NCBI RefSeq assembly: GCF_003589595.1
Contig: NW_020653993.1
Coordinates: 5,782,892 to 5,846,891 of the forward strand
Reading direction: 5' to 3'
DNA: 64,000 nucleotides
Source: Hyposmocoma kahamanoa
Lineage: Eukaryota; Arthropoda; Insecta; Lepidoptera; Cosmopterigidae
The notes below the pieces were generated by a model. The model saw nothing but the letters and a program-made list of their open reading frames with translations. It searched no databases and was not told the DNA's origin. Of the stretch, positions 32,498-44,233 are shown one piece after another. A program made the position numbers and the translations under genes. Each line of letters opens with the position of its first letter. Positions within the stretch are counted from its first letter, which is position 1.

Positions 32498-33427
32498 GAT
32501 GGATTCTGCCCCTCCCCCCGTGGGTTTGATGTTGATAGTTGATGGTAGTGACAGCCGTAAAAAATGTGTAACAAAATTTTACTCTTTATTGTGACCGCCA
32601 AGAGTACTGTACTGTATTCCATAAGAAATATAATAGAAAATCTATTAATTATTAGGTATGATAGAGGTGCAGTATAATCCAAGGTAGTATGTATACATCT
32701 GCACACAATCCGTTAGTGATGCAAAGTAAAGCAAGCTAAACCTTAATCCAAACTCCCTCAGTCTTAATACGAAACAGGTAAATAGGATGTCGGCGGCTAA
32801 GTAAGACGAATGGAAGCCTTTTCCTGCTACGCTATTTTGTGTTACATGTGAAACGGATTTCTTCGAAAAACGACACATTCATGATTGTGCCTGTGTTATT
32901 TAACAAATGTTTCAAAACTAAAAGTGTTTATTTTTTGCATTTTTAGTTTGGTTCGATTCCCGGTTCCGGCTAGCTTTTCAAAAAGTCTGCGAATGCACTT
33001 ATTCATATTAAGTAAAATAAAAGAATGTTTCCTTTATGTAAAACTGGCTTTCAAAACATTAAAGGCGTGTACAAATTTGACGCTCGTAATAGCGCTGCAG
33101 TGACGCGGCTGTGACGTTACAGTTAATTACAACAGTGTTGTAACCATAGATTGTAACTTAAAATATGTGAAATGAAGATTATATCATTGCTGAACGTAAA
33201 ATTTGATTCTCTACACGTGTATAATAATAATCGTTTAGTTCTCCTTCCCCAAAAAGTTATAATTAGGTAATTTAGCAAAAAAACTTACGAAACAGAGTAC
33301 ATATTTTGTGGAAAGCTGGAGCCTAAAATAAATCTAAAGATTTGTATTTTAGATCCCCCAACTCGGATTATAATTACATCATTAGTTCTGTAGGTACTAA
33401 GAGCCTATACAGAGAAGAAAACACAAT
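32498..33427. other. Stretch without a supported gene
   Basis: Holds only a B-box-like remnant (TTTGGTTCGATTCCCGGTT at about 32947), possibly a SINE scrap. Confidence 0.4.
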
Positions 33428-33433
33428 TGTGTG

Positions 33434-33489
<56 letters not shown>
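33428..33489. repeat. (GT)n microsatellite
   Basis: Nearly pure GT repeat with one GC interruption near 33440 and a TATG end. Confidence 0.95.
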
Positions 33490-33493
<4 letters not shown>

Positions 33494-33548
33494 AGTGTTT
33501 AAAATAAAAGTCGTGGTAAGAATATTGTAAGAAACAATTGAAAAATAA

Positions 33549-33573
33549 CTATATCAGTTGCAGTGCCACTTAG
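33549..33573 (-). repeat. Family A repeat, 3'-side piece, split by a DNA element
   Basis: ATCAGTTGCAGTGCCACTTAG corresponds to the family segment that resumes as GAGCTTTAAATCGC at 34146. Confidence 0.7.
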
Positions 33574-34144
33574 GCGATTATTACACTGCACCACGCCCCG
33601 CGACGGAGTCAAGCGCTCGGTGGAGACTTTGCGCGGGGGTAGCGGTCTGGCGGCCCCGCGTCACTTACAGTACTCGCTTCGCAGTTGATAGCAGTTGTGA
33701 GCAGCTAGATCCTTCTTTGACAAGATTGGTTAATAATACGGAACTCATTCAGGACGCTGCAGTTATACTGTATATTTGGTTTTTGTTTACTCAAATAAGA
33801 AGACACCGAAGATGTTGGACACATCTCTTTTTACATCAGTTCAACTTCATTACAAAGATTTAAGAAAATATGAAGATAAGTTTGGTCGATTTTCAATAGC
33901 AAATATAAATTTATCGATATCGAGATCTATTCTAGAAAACTAAACATGTCATTAAGCTTAAAAATCTGCGCGGTAGTGCGGAACGCAGTCAGCCATACCC
34001 TGCGGTTCGCCGCGCTCCCGTGGAGAAGCGTTGTCAGTGTGTTCGACGGCGCGTGTTTTCCATAGAAACTGAGGTACTTCAGTACAACGTTAAAAAACGC
34101 AGCTCCGCGCTTCGTCGGGGGGCGCTGTGTTGTGTGATAATTGC
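33574..34144. mobile_element. PIF/Harbinger-like non-autonomous element, about 571 bp
   Basis: The ends mirror each other: left GCGATTATTACACTGCACC, complement of right GCAATTATCACACAACAC, both continuing into CGCCCC and CGACG(G/A)AG (about 34 bp). The plus strand encodes TQIRRHRRCWTHLFLHQ and, in another frame, HYKDLRKYEDKFGRF. This order recalls the basic/tryptophan motif and following region near the N-terminus of Harbinger transposases. The rest of the enzyme is missing. A 3-bp target duplication is not clean (TTA left, GAG right). Confidence 0.65.
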
Positions 34145-34262
34145 CGAGCTTTAAATCGCAAAGATCTGAGGGGCATTGCCACTGCGCCCGTCACCCTGAG
34201 CCATACATAAGTTGACAGTCCCATGTGCCTGTAATTTCATCAGTCCTTACTAAAAGTATGAA
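34145..34262 (-). repeat. Family A repeat, 5'-side piece
   Basis: Continues from GAGCTTTAAATCGCAAAGAT to GTGCCTGTAATTTCATCAG, then is truncated. Confidence 0.8.
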
Positions 34263-34723
34263 ATATAAATAAATATATTCGGCATTAATTGATTAGATTG
34301 TATGTAATAAACTTTAACCTTTACATAAATATTAATGAATTTTCACGGGAAGTGAGTAATTCGTTTTTCATCGATTCTGAAAAAGTATACTTTTTGAATT
34401 AATACACTATTTTATCAACATTGCGATTAATGATCACAACATGTGTTTTTATTACACCATGGGTGCGATTTGTTACCTCGTGGACTTATCGTTCAGCTAT
34501 ACCTATGTATTTCTACTTTCTACACTAGGACCCTTACAAAGTGGTTCTATTACTTTTACATTTACATAAGTAACATCATCAAGATTTACAATGCGAAGTG
34601 TACGTGCCTGAAAAAATCGATTTTACCGAGGCCGATCCACACAAGGTCGTTTAAGTACCCAAGGTTCAACGTGGCATGTGGAATGTGACCTTTAAGCTTT
34701 ACTAACAATATTCGACTTATGTA
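34263..34723. other. Stretch before the assembly gap, no supported gene
   Basis: AT-rich; an 81-codon frame (34443-34688) has no recognisable motif. Confidence 0.4.
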
Positions 34724-35123
34724 NNNNNNNNNNNNNNNNNNNNNNNNNNNNNNNNNNNNNNNNNNNNNNNNNNNNNNNNNNNNNNNNNNNNNNNNNNNNN
34801 NNNNNNNNNNNNNNNNNNNNNNNNNNNNNNNNNNNNNNNNNNNNNNNNNNNNNNNNNNNNNNNNNNNNNNNNNNNNNNNNNNNNNNNNNNNNNNNNNNNN
34901 NNNNNNNNNNNNNNNNNNNNNNNNNNNNNNNNNNNNNNNNNNNNNNNNNNNNNNNNNNNNNNNNNNNNNNNNNNNNNNNNNNNNNNNNNNNNNNNNNNNN
35001 NNNNNNNNNNNNNNNNNNNNNNNNNNNNNNNNNNNNNNNNNNNNNNNNNNNNNNNNNNNNNNNNNNNNNNNNNNNNNNNNNNNNNNNNNNNNNNNNNNNN
35101 NNNNNNNNNNNNNNNNNNNNNNN
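34724..35123. other. Assembly gap (400 N)
   Basis: Exactly 400 N. Open frames drawn through it are meaningless. Confidence 0.99.
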
Positions 35124-35285
35124 TTGTCTTCAAATCCGGGCTTGCACCTATGAGTTTCTCGTTCTCGTTTAATTTGAAATTTACGATGAGCTTTTCGTTG
35201 AAGGAAAATATCGTGAGGAAACCTGCAAGAAAATTTGTGAGAGGAGGCTTATACCCAGCAGTGGGACTTTAAAGGCTAACTATTA
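35124..35285 (+). repeat. LINE 3'-end fragment (family H) at the gap edge
   Basis: GAAGGAAAATATCGTGAGGA, then AACCTGCA and CCCAGCAGTGGGACTTTAAA are phrases found at the 3' end of common lepidopteran non-LTR elements (from memory of the family, not searched). The 5' part would lie in the gap. Confidence 0.55.
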
Positions 35286-36397
35286 CTTAATATGAGTTTC
35301 AAGTTAAAATAAATTTGTATATTGGATGATACCTAGTCTATAGTGATAGCGTACGTATCACTCAACAGGCTTAAAAAATGTTTAGTGCTTTGCATAACCT
35401 ACATTGGACCTTCTGTCTAATTTGATATGAACTTATAGCAGACCAGCAGTTAATCAACAAATTGAAATAACTCTATAATTAAATTAGTTCTGCCGCCAGT
35501 TGATGTTGCACATGCATGGAATCGTATTTCCCTTTGAAATTTATTTTCATTTACCAACACTGAAGCTTTCCACGTTTAATTATCGAGCTTGTTGTGTTCC
35601 CGTTTGGCTCAAGGAATAAGTGAAGCACATCTAGTTGTGCAATCGGGAAAGTTTACGCGCAGTCTGTCGCTACGGCTCAACTCTTTGAGTAGTAAAAATT
35701 CACAGCGAGTTGTTTCGTTTTTAGCTTTATGAAACACAACTTCTGTGAAAAACACAACTTCTCTGAAAAACACAGGCGAGTTTTCCGCTCGTTCCGATTC
35801 AATTCATTAGGGTGTCTTTGAAACGATATCCAGTAGTATAGAGCGTCGGTTTTTGTTGATTAAACCTTCTAGAAATTTCTTGTGAAATAAATGTGGGTGC
35901 TTTCGGGATCTAGAGGCGACGAGAAAAATTGGTAACTTAAGAATACCACTTTTGTTTCTCTTCTGTTTAGATTTAAATAGCCGTATTATTGAGATAGTCA
36001 AACTTAAAGTGGATGGGCATTAATTATGGAGCGTATCGGATTTAAACAAACAAAGCGAGAGTCCATGTTTATAGTAACCGATAGCTAAACTTTCCAATCG
36101 AAAAGCGGGTTTGAGGGAGGCGTTTCGTTATTACCATATTTGGTCATGCAAAAGGTGATATTTTAGCAAAATAGGTTTGATGGCGAGAAGCGCCATCTAC
36201 ATTCAAAAGGACTAATTGATAATGTCACTTAGCGATGGGTGGTCGTCATGGTATCGGGTCAGACGTTTGCGAGTATGCAATTATACAGAAGAAAGATAAT
36301 GTACATTTGAAAATTGAGATAATTCAATTGCATGTTCAGAACTATATTCAAAATTTAACTTCAACTCTATGTCACTTATGACAAGATGATGTATGGA
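35286..36397. other. Stretch without a supported gene
   Basis: Only a small hairpin (GATGGCG...CGCCATC near 36180) and an unremarkable 64-codon frame on the minus strand. Confidence 0.45.
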
Positions 36398-36812
36398 TCA
36401 TCTTAGCCTAAGGAGAGACGTTGGCTTTCTGTGTGTGTTCTACGGTCTTTATAATGGGGCGAATGCTCAGAGGAACTTTTCGAACTGGTGCCACCGTCTG
36501 GATTCCACCATCGCACCTCTCGTCAAAGGAGAAAAGTTTATCCCCACATCTTAGATGCCTGTCATTGTAAGACCACGCGGGCATCTCATTCGTTCCTTAC
36601 TGCAAGATGCAAGATGTGGAATGATCTGTCTCCTGAAATATTTCCTTTGCGCTATGACGTGAGGTTCTTCAAAAAGCGTGTCTACAGGGCTCTCAAAGGC
36701 TGACAACGTATAAGCAGCTAACCTGCTGTTGCAAATGTCTATGGGCGACGATGACCATCTATCAAGTGGCTCGTCTGCTCGTTTGCCTCCTTCTTTATAT
36801 AAAAATAACGAT
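36398..36812 (+). pseudogene. Non-LTR retrotransposon fragment, RT C-terminus
   Basis: Encodes LSLRRDVGFLCVFYGLYNG, then NFSNWCHRLDSTIAPL and, in another frame, MWNDLSPEIFPLRYDVRFFK and KRVYRALKG. Same subfamily as 15375-15835 and 55080-55815. At least one frameshift. Ends in ACTTTATATAAAAATAA. Confidence 0.75.
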
Positions 36813-37127
36813 CCGAAGTACAAAGCTGCACTCATCTATAGACCGCACTTCACAACTGGGATCACAAGAAGCCCTCAGGTTGTATATTGAAAACATATTT
36901 TATTTCCTATCAAAACAGAGTAGTAAAATAGCGTGATGACGTCATTACACGATTATAATGCTACATGTACATGATATCATGTATAGTTTAGAAATGTGTC
37001 ATAAGCGATAGGTAAGACAAACGTAATTTATTACTAAGAATCTCACCCGAAATGCTTGTAAGCATGCAACTGAGTTCAAGGTCGTCCACGAAATCATAAG
37101 TCCTTACATACGTAAGCGACACTTCTA

Positions 37128-37166
37128 CCAGCTGCATTGCCGCTCAAATCTTTAAATCGCAAAGAT
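37128..37166 (-). repeat. Short family A fragment
   Basis: GCATTGCCGCTCAAATCTTT followed by AAATCGCAAAGAT. Confidence 0.5.
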
Positions 37167-37399
37167 ATTGACGACCTCAGTTAGTTTATTGGTTAGTTCG
37201 GTTTCCGGTAGGACCAAATTGGGAAATGAACTTTCTTAAATTGGTTCTGGTCTGGTTGTGCTATACACACTTAACATCAACTGAAAAGGTATACAAAGAA
37301 ACTAAAATCATGAACATTAAACAATTATATAACTACACAACATGCATTCACACTGAGCTTACATTCGTAAAGAAAAGACAATTGCATAAGTACAATATC

Positions 37400-37690
37400 A
37401 GCTACAGCCTATCATCTGCCCATGATCAGAATTAACTACGGCAAGAGGTCAATAGGTTTTGAAGGAGTACAAATCTTTAACAAACTGCCCTCAAATGTAA
37501 AGGATGCGGAGTCATTTAGTTTATTTAAATCAAATGTTCACGACCATTCACCACCGAAATAAAGATTTAATTGATATAATGAAAATGTAAATTTCTAAAC
37601 AGTTGTACTCTCAACTTGCGTTTGTTTTAGTTGTCAAGTTCTTATGTAAGTGACAAATGTCTTAATGAGAATAAACTATCTTTGAACTCG
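37400..37690 (+). pseudogene. Non-LTR retrotransposon fragment, extreme RT C-terminus and 3' end
   Basis: 37430-37560 encodes NYGKRSIGFEGVQIFNKLPS and then FSLFKSNVHDH before a stop. The pattern of an invariant G, IFN-LP and a final FK motif is the closing segment of many CR1/L2-like RT proteins. AATAAA near 37671 and TTTGAACTCG close the 3' end. No catalytic part is left. Confidence 0.6.
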
Positions 37691-37767
37691 AATGCGACAT
37701 AGAGAATTCCGTTGCTCTGTTACACATAGTACAGGGAAGTCCATATTTGAGACCAGGAAATTGATAT

Positions 37768-37985
37768 TTTACGACCTCTGTGGTCGGATGACTTGCATAC
37801 TGGTTTTCATGGAATCGCCATTTGTTAGGTTCCGGGTTCGATCCCCGACCGGGTCAATGTACAAACTGAATTTTCTATATTGTCTCGGGTCTGAATGTTT
37901 GTGGTACCGTCGTTGTTTCCGTTTTCCATAACACAAGTGTTTTAGTTACTTACTTTGGTATCAGTGCAACGCATGTGATGTTGTT
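37768..37985 (+). repeat. tRNA-derived SINE (family S1)
   Basis: The head CGACCTCTGTGGTCGGATG has an A-box-like start, and GGGTTCGATCCCCGACCGGG holds the B box. The body has TATTGTCTCGGGTCTG, GTTTGTGGTACCGTCGTTG and CCATAACACAAGTGTTTTAG. I know this arrangement as a widespread lepidopteran SINE type. Confidence 0.75.
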
Positions 37986-38009
37986 TAATATAACATATAA
38001 GTATACATA

Positions 38010-38397
38010 TAAGTCAAAGTCAAAGTCAAAGATTATTTATTCCATAGGTAAAATGAATTTACACTTGAAATCGTCACATTTAAGCTACTGCTCGTTCACT
38101 ACGCTGACTAGAGTTCACTAGAGTTTCTTGCTCGTTCTTCTCAGGGAGAGAAGAACGAGCAAGAAACTCTAGGGATTGCTCTTTTCAAATAAACTTAAAT
38201 GCTATGGAATACACTTTGAATCAAATTTGTGTGGATTCTGGAGCCATGTCGTCTTTCCATACATGTTTATCTAACACGTAGTCTTCAATTTTGTAATATG
38301 ATTTTTCGATCCAAATATTGTTAATGTAGTTTTTAAACTTAGGAAATGATAAACTTAATATATGCTCCGGAATCTTATTGTAAAAACGTATACAGTA
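38010..38397 (-). pseudogene. Non-LTR retrotransposon 3' end (family X)
   Basis: The plus strand begins with AAAGTCAAAGTCAAAGTC, the tandem tail of a minus-strand LINE. The minus strand then carries the 3' untranslated region and, further up, codons for ENILSLSFPKFKNYIN- and IEKSYYKIEDYVLDK-like sequence, as in the better copy at 61960-62430. A local inverted repeat around CTTGCTCGTTCTTCTC (38127-38172) lies in the 3' region. Confidence 0.75.
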
Positions 38398-38403
38398 TCA
38401 ATT

Positions 38404-38580
38404 TGAGGGGAACTACTAATACCCACCCTGAGGTATAAACTTGACAAGTCCTTTGTGCGTTTAGTTTCACCAGCGCTCTTCGAAACCGGAACGCAATAAT
38501 ACTCACATTACAACTTGTCGACAGAAATTGTACAGTATTTCCCTGGACGACTCTTTCACGAGAATCCTACCGCTATTAAA
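38404..38580 (-). repeat. Family A repeat, 5' half
   Basis: Starts abruptly at TTTGAGGGGAACTACTAA, directly next to the family X LINE, and runs to the 5' tip near 38575. Confidence 0.75.
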
Positions 38581-38589
38581 TAGTACATA

Positions 38590-39660
38590 ATGTAAGGAAT
38601 AACTCTAAACGTAAACATTTCCTCTCGTGAGGTTCGTCCTATTGTGAGATACACATGTCCAAAGTAATAAGAGCTGTTGCAAATGTTACGGACGTCTGCT
38701 TCGTTGTTGCCAACTCTCCAATTGAAATTGTTCTGATTTGCTGAAAACTTAGCATGTTCGGAATCTAGTTTGACTTGCGGTGCTTATATTACAGATTAGC
38801 CAAAGCATTATTTCTTTTTCGCTCTTATTACAGCATTTTTGACCGGCGCGTTTATGAATATGGTGAATCAATGTTTGTGAATGATTAATTGAAGATTGAC
38901 ACATCTACGTTAATATCTTTTATTTTATTATTTATGCACAGGCTGGCGTAAGTGTAGTCTGGGGTGATCGTAACACATCCCGAATTTAATAAATCATTGT
39001 CAATATTTCTCCTTAACGGGTTCATCGTGACAGTTTGGTTCATAAAGTTACATAACCATTTATGAGCTAAACGCGTACACGTTTTGCAATAAGATTCTTA
39101 TTGATATAGAGTGGCATCTGGCGTAACCTTATTTATTAAAATGTTGTACGCAATCTAGATTCCTATAGTCGTCCGAATTTTATTATTAGTTGTAATAATC
39201 AAGGTTCTCCTTTGGCTGCGCCGTTGCGTATCATTTTCAGTTCCATCTATATTTATTTGTTACATTTATTGATTAATAACATTTATTTTAAACATTTTTC
39301 TCATCGCACACAATACGCAACTCAAACGCATGTAACATGATATTCTAGCAAACACTATCCTTCTCGTACTCGCTCCCCGCTACCTCAAAAGTGTACAAGT
39401 GTCCGCGAGTGATACTCAAAATAAATTATAAAAACATTAAATAATATTAAAATCCGCTTAAACTTATGTTCTCAACAAAAAAGTGTAGACATTGTAGTGA
39501 GACATAAGAAACCATGGATATTATATTAACCTCTTAACCTCAATTGCTGTACGTGCTGGTGCCTTCACAAGATAAGACCTAGCCCCTCCATTCTTGTTCA
39601 TCTGACTCGAATTTATTGTAATAAATTAATAGTTATCCATTACTTTTCATAAGAGCGCAT
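38590..39660. other. AT-rich stretch without a supported gene
   Basis: Nothing recognisable. Confidence 0.45.
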
Positions 39661-39663
39661 TTT

Positions 39664-39771
39664 AGTAGCAGTAGAGCTCCTTGAGCAAGAGTTTATCCGG
39701 GAAAGTACTGCCACCTCACCTATTTCTGCCGCAAAGCAGTAACGTGAGCATTACTGCGTTCCGGTTTTGTT
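39664..39771 (+). repeat. Family A repeat, 5' part, split
   Basis: TAGTAGCAGTAGAGCTCCTT to GCGTTCCGGTTTTG; resumes at 40187 after a family M insertion. Confidence 0.85.
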
Positions 39772-40186
39772 GGGTTGTGACGGACCTCCTTATACCGTCA
39801 TCCCACCTTTTTGTATCGCCTCTCTCCATTTGTATCGTATCGTTTTTTCTTCTTCTACTCATATTTAAATTTAAAATTGTTCCATTTTACCTCGCATTCT
39901 GATTTTGTTTCTTTACATCGGCACTCTCTGCGCGACCGCGGTAGCGAACATACCATTATTTATATTTTTGAATCGTTTACTAGCTATATATATACAGTTT
40001 ACATTTTAAAGATTATATTTGTTAAAACCGATTAAATATCTATAAACTGGACTTTCAACGTTTGAATTGCTAAAGTTACTAAATAAGATGTTGGAGGCTG
40101 CAAGGCTGCGGAGGCTATTACTGCTATCCAGGCTACACACTATTACAATCTACCAGAACGCCCCCAGCAGCAGCAGCACCTCCACA
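39772..40186 (+). repeat. Family M repeat inserted in family A
   Basis: GTGACGGACCTCCTTATACC and ATCCCACCTTTTTG correspond to phrases at 41126-41480 and 54797-54970. The 3' half includes a CAGCAGCAGCAGCACC run. Confidence 0.55.
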
Positions 40187-40366
40187 GGGTAACGGTGCTG
40201 GTGAGATTACAGGCACATGGGACTTTCATCTCACGGTGACCCTCAGATCTTTGAGATTTAAAGCTCTGAACGGTACTGCAATTGTTATGGACAGGTGTGT
40301 CGATTACCACCAGATGCACGATTTGTCCGTTTTCACGTCACTTGCTATCATAAAAAAATTGTTGCT
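40187..40366 (+). repeat. Family A repeat, 3' part
   Basis: Continues from GTAACGGTGCTGGTGAGATT to GTCACTTGCTATCATAAAAA, the expected 3' end. The GGCGCAGTGGCAGTG part is deleted. Confidence 0.85.
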
Positions 40367-40819
40367 TGATTGTGATCCTAGCTGTTTTTGATCATGAAAC
40401 AAATCTATGGCATGTACTTAAATATAAAGACCTATCGCTATACATTTCATCGATACAAACAACCTTGTCAGCTAAAATGGAACACGAAATAAGAAATATT
40501 TGTTTCGGTTCGATGGAAATATGAATTGGCAATATTTATCGTGTTAAATTATGAGGAATGGCGGTGATGGCACGGAATTGACGAGCGTGAAATGTGGAAT
40601 GGTATATTTTTCCAGGGCAAAGGTTAAGTTCTTGAAAATGAGGGTTCTTTATTTAGTTGTTTAGATGGTAGGATTTGGATCTTACAAAGCTGGAATAACT
40701 TTTTAGTACTGACGAATATTATTGTTGGCTTATTTAGCTGAAACGTTAAAAGCGTTTATGCTACATATTTTGGCTTAATTGTTATAGAAAAAACTTAATT
40801 TCTATCGAGTTCTTACTGC

Positions 40820-40970
40820 AGCAGATTGACTGCACATTTGCAGTTAATGCGTGAACTCGTAATCAACTTCATGCAGCTGACACCTCGAGTATTTGAAGTT
40901 GATAACAACTGCACGTAGTCGAAACTCAACTGCATGCAGTTGAGACTTCAACTTCAAGCATCGATGTGAA
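40820..40970. repeat. Cluster of palindromes built on ACTGCA/CAACT motifs
   Basis: CTCAACTGCATGCAGTTGAG at 40925-40944 is a perfect 20-bp palindrome. Around it recur GAAGTTGA/TCAACTTC and CTGCA motifs in both directions. Confidence 0.7.
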
Positions 40971-41125
40971 TGATAGTCCGAGAATCAAAAGTAGTCATTG
41001 ACATTCTTACGAGGTTATACTTTTTTTTGCGTCTAAAATAACTTTTTTTAGTAACGGAAAAAGGTAATGATTATTTTAAGGTTTTAATCAATATTTTCAT
41101 TGGTCTTAATTTTGGGTACAGTTGT

Positions 41126-41480
41126 GATGATGTGACCTCCTTCCATCATCATCCCACCTTTTTTCTGGTTCCTGGCCACTTGTTTTTAAATTTTGAATCG
41201 TTCTTTTTTTCCTTTGCCTCGATGTCCCCATTTTGTTTCGTTCCGTCGTGACTTTCTGCTCAATCGCTGAAGCAAACAGTGTTGCTCGTCTAATTTTGAT
41301 ACCTTTACCAGTCAACCAAACCCAACCAAATCATGTGCCAATTTTAATACCAATCTAACCTAGTAATATTGTATAACTCGGCCCTTTCGGGCCTTTGTTA
41401 TGTAGCATTGTAACTGTTTTTTATACCCTTTTCTTGTTACAGCCTTCCTTTTTTTCGACTTTACTTATGGAATAAATGAT
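41126..41480 (+). repeat. Family M repeat
   Basis: GATGTGACCTCCTTCCATCA, CATCCCACCTTTTTTC, TTTTTAAATTTTGAATCG; compare 39772 and 54797. Class unknown. Confidence 0.5.
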
Positions 41481-41611
41481 GTGGACCGGAGTATTCTATT
41501 TTATGGTCACGGCAATAAAATAGTATGGTAGCAACATAACAATAGTGGATATGTCCTCGCTGCAAGCTTTCTTTTTGGCTCGATTACGCCGGCGGCGTAA
41601 CAGTAGTAACA

Positions 41612-42000
41612 GAAGTAGCATTCGTGATTCCATCAACTTTTACACTTACCTCCTGAGCTAGACAATAACTGCCTGGAGTTAATGTCGATTATATGCAGTC
41701 GACCTTGACAAAAGTTCTGATGTTTACTGTTCAAGTATCTGTCTTCGCATGCATCAATAATGACTTGCACAATATTGAAGAAAATATATGTACTTATGCA
41801 AATCACGTTTAGGAAAAACGACTTTGGGCGAACCTTGGGCGTACGGCCAACTGCCGCACTCACATCATGTATCAGCAGTGATATCATGTACCTAGTACGC
41901 AGAGATTCTTCAGCCACATCGTTTTTGTAATAAAGAGTAGAGCGCAAGGGAATGACGGGTGAGGAAAAGAAAATAGACGAGGTATAAATGTCAGTCTAGC
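41612..42000 (-). repeat. Non-family-A part of the composite, copy 2, with exon-like features
   Basis: Inverse counterpart of 28413-28752, with about 55 bp more. On the minus strand a 104-codon open frame (41947-41633) spans TLYYKNDVAEESLRTRYMIS and IIDACEDRYLNSKHQN. Two consensus 5' splice sites follow coding-like stretches: CATGAT/GTGAGT and AGGAG/GTAAGT. No family recognised. Confidence 0.55.
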
Positions 42001-42292
42001 CATTTTTTGTACCAACTGGATGAGCTAGTCGTGCGCCTAGTATTAAGCGATATACCTGTCTGTAGCAGTTGCAATGCCACTCAGAGCTTTAAATTGGAAA
42101 GTTCTTAGGGGCACTGCCACTGCGCCGATCACCCTAAGACATAAGTTGACAAGTCCCACGTGCCTGTAATTTCACCAGCACCTTTGCCCTACAAAACCGT
42201 AACGCAGTAATGCTCACATTAATGCTTGGGGGCAATAGGTAAGATGGCCGTATTTCCCTGGACGAACACTTTCACAAGGAGCTCTACTTCTA
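42001..42292 (-). repeat. Family A repeat joined to the composite
   Basis: Minus-strand copy from GTTGGTACAAAAAATGG (the composite junction) to the 5' tip near 42290. Confidence 0.85.
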
Positions 42293-43644
42293 ATAATGGT
42301 ACCAGGGTATTGAAGTCAACCCAACAATGATCCGGCAATAACCAAGTGAATTAAAGGGAGTGAGAAAGCGCAAATAGAGGAGGTAAAAATGTGCCAGCCA
42401 ACCACATCAATTACATGGTCACACACAAGGGAGTTTCCCGTACTATGAGTGCCAGATATAGGAATTCACAAAGTAGTACTAACCAAATTTTAGAAAAGTA
42501 TGTTTCGAATACGACTCAAACCCGAAATGATAGTCTAAAGCACAGTATAATAAGAACAAGTAAAGCAACTCGGCGCTTAATTGCCTACTCTCCCTTTTTG
42601 TTACATTTTGTTCTTGTTGCGATTGTTCATCACAGTATTCTCGTACTATATTGAAATAACTGTTGTTATATGCAGTAGCTACTTACGTAGATTTTTTTAT
42701 ACCAGCACGGTGGATTGGTATTTTGATTATGGAGAATGATTATGAAATACAAATGAAATGCTGAACAATTCTGAATTTGAGGCTATCTTATTCAAACTAC
42801 CACAAACATAATATTAAACACGTGTACGATTGGATGTATTGTTTTAAACACAGCCACCGCTTCAATTCTATAATTAATGACGCGTAGGACGAACCGCGAA
42901 ATTATGTGAAAGTCTGCGTCCGTACACGACGTACTATAATGTATTATAATGTTATCTCTAAAGTCACGGTATAATCGTGTAAATTCCGAAGTCACCGTTA
43001 TTTCGACCAAATGCAACAACTGATTTAAATTTTAACTGATGCAACTGGAGAAAGCAAAGGAGACAGTTTTACGAGTTAAATCTGCAAACTTCTCCTGGAT
43101 GTCAATTAATAATATGTTTCTACAAGGTTAATGGAAATCCGCCATTATCTACCGTCGATGACGTCACAAAAGCTTTATGCATATACATCTTTTAGAAAGA
43201 ATCCACTTTTGGTTCTATCCTCGGTCCGTACTAATCACGACGAGTTTATGTGGTGCAATAATTTGAATACTCTATGTAACACTTTTAATTCAAAGTGTGA
43301 TTTTGGCAACGAGAGTACTGAGTGGAGACTGGTGGATACTTCTTTGACACATAGTAAAAGAAAGAAAGAAAGAAATATTTATTTATATATAAAGAAAGAA
43401 CACAGCACACATACATTTAACAATTAGGAAACATAATAACATGTAAGAAATAAATCGAAATAAAAAAGGGAAAAAAAAACAACAATTAGATAATACACAC
43501 AAATAATACACTAACAGGAAGCACATAACTGTAACAATAAATAATCAAACGATACGCAAGCTTGTAATTGTGATCTCTCTCTGTAATTGGTGTCCTTATG
43601 TGATAGATTACTTAAATTGTGCACCAAGGCTTATTACAGTTGTT
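42293..43644. other. Stretch without a supported gene
   Basis: Contains an AAAGAAAGAAAG tract at 43350-43405. Other frames are short and without motifs. Confidence 0.45.
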
Positions 43645-43800
43645 ACAGTTATTATACAGCTTCTGCTTACTTTGATGACAAAATCTGTGGTAGTTCTATC
43701 CCGTGTAACTCTTGCAGGTTATCTCGATCCAGAATTTTTTAAATAAAAACGTGTACAACTGTTAATTTACAAAGTGCAACTCCTAGAGTTTCTTGCTCTA
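43645..43800 (+). repeat. LINE 3'-end (family G), copy 2
   Basis: CAGCTTCTGCTTACTTTGAT and GATGACAAAATCTGTGGTAG match 27436 onward; truncated at TTTCTTGCTC. Confidence 0.6.
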
Positions 43801-43837
43801 TATAATAAGTGCCGAGTCATTGCCGAGTGGTGTCGTA

Positions 43838-43975
43838 AACATTTTACTGCACGTCACTACTGACAACAACGTACATTTAGCTTCTTTAACGTAGTTATGA
43901 ATTGATACGAATTAATGAGCGGACAAATGTCAAAACGGCCATCATAGCATGTCGGTACTATAATAGAGGATATTT
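43838..43975 (-). repeat. Half copy of the 11228-11676 MITE
   Basis: The minus strand reads AGTACCGACATGCTATGATG then GCCGTTTTGACATTTGTCCG and ends at the GTGACGTGCAGTAAAAT segment, matching 11228-11358. The right half is missing. Confidence 0.65.
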
Positions 43976-44233
43976 CAATATAGCACGAGAATACTGTGAA
44001 TAACAACCTTGAAGTACAACTAAAATAATAATGTGACAACCCCACGTTCCAAGCGAAGTGTAGGCATTTACTCGCTGAACAGGCGGGAGTTGATCTACTT
44101 ATCTAATTATACATTGGTAGTATTGTGACATCCCATTAATTAAGTACAACTTTCTCCATTCGTAAGCCTGATGATGTTTGTGCTACATTTAGATGTATGC
44201 CCTGTTACAGAACTTAAACTAACTTATTGTTAT

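Noticed and set aside
33558..33863. 101-codon open frame as a host gene
   Set aside because: It starts in family A and runs into the Harbinger-like element; only its last third resembles a transposase remnant.
34717..35153. Long open frames across 34724-35123
   Set aside because: They consist of N.
42391..42654. 87-codon frame starting with an ATG
   Set aside because: No recognisable domain, no regulatory or splice evidence, neighbours are repeats.
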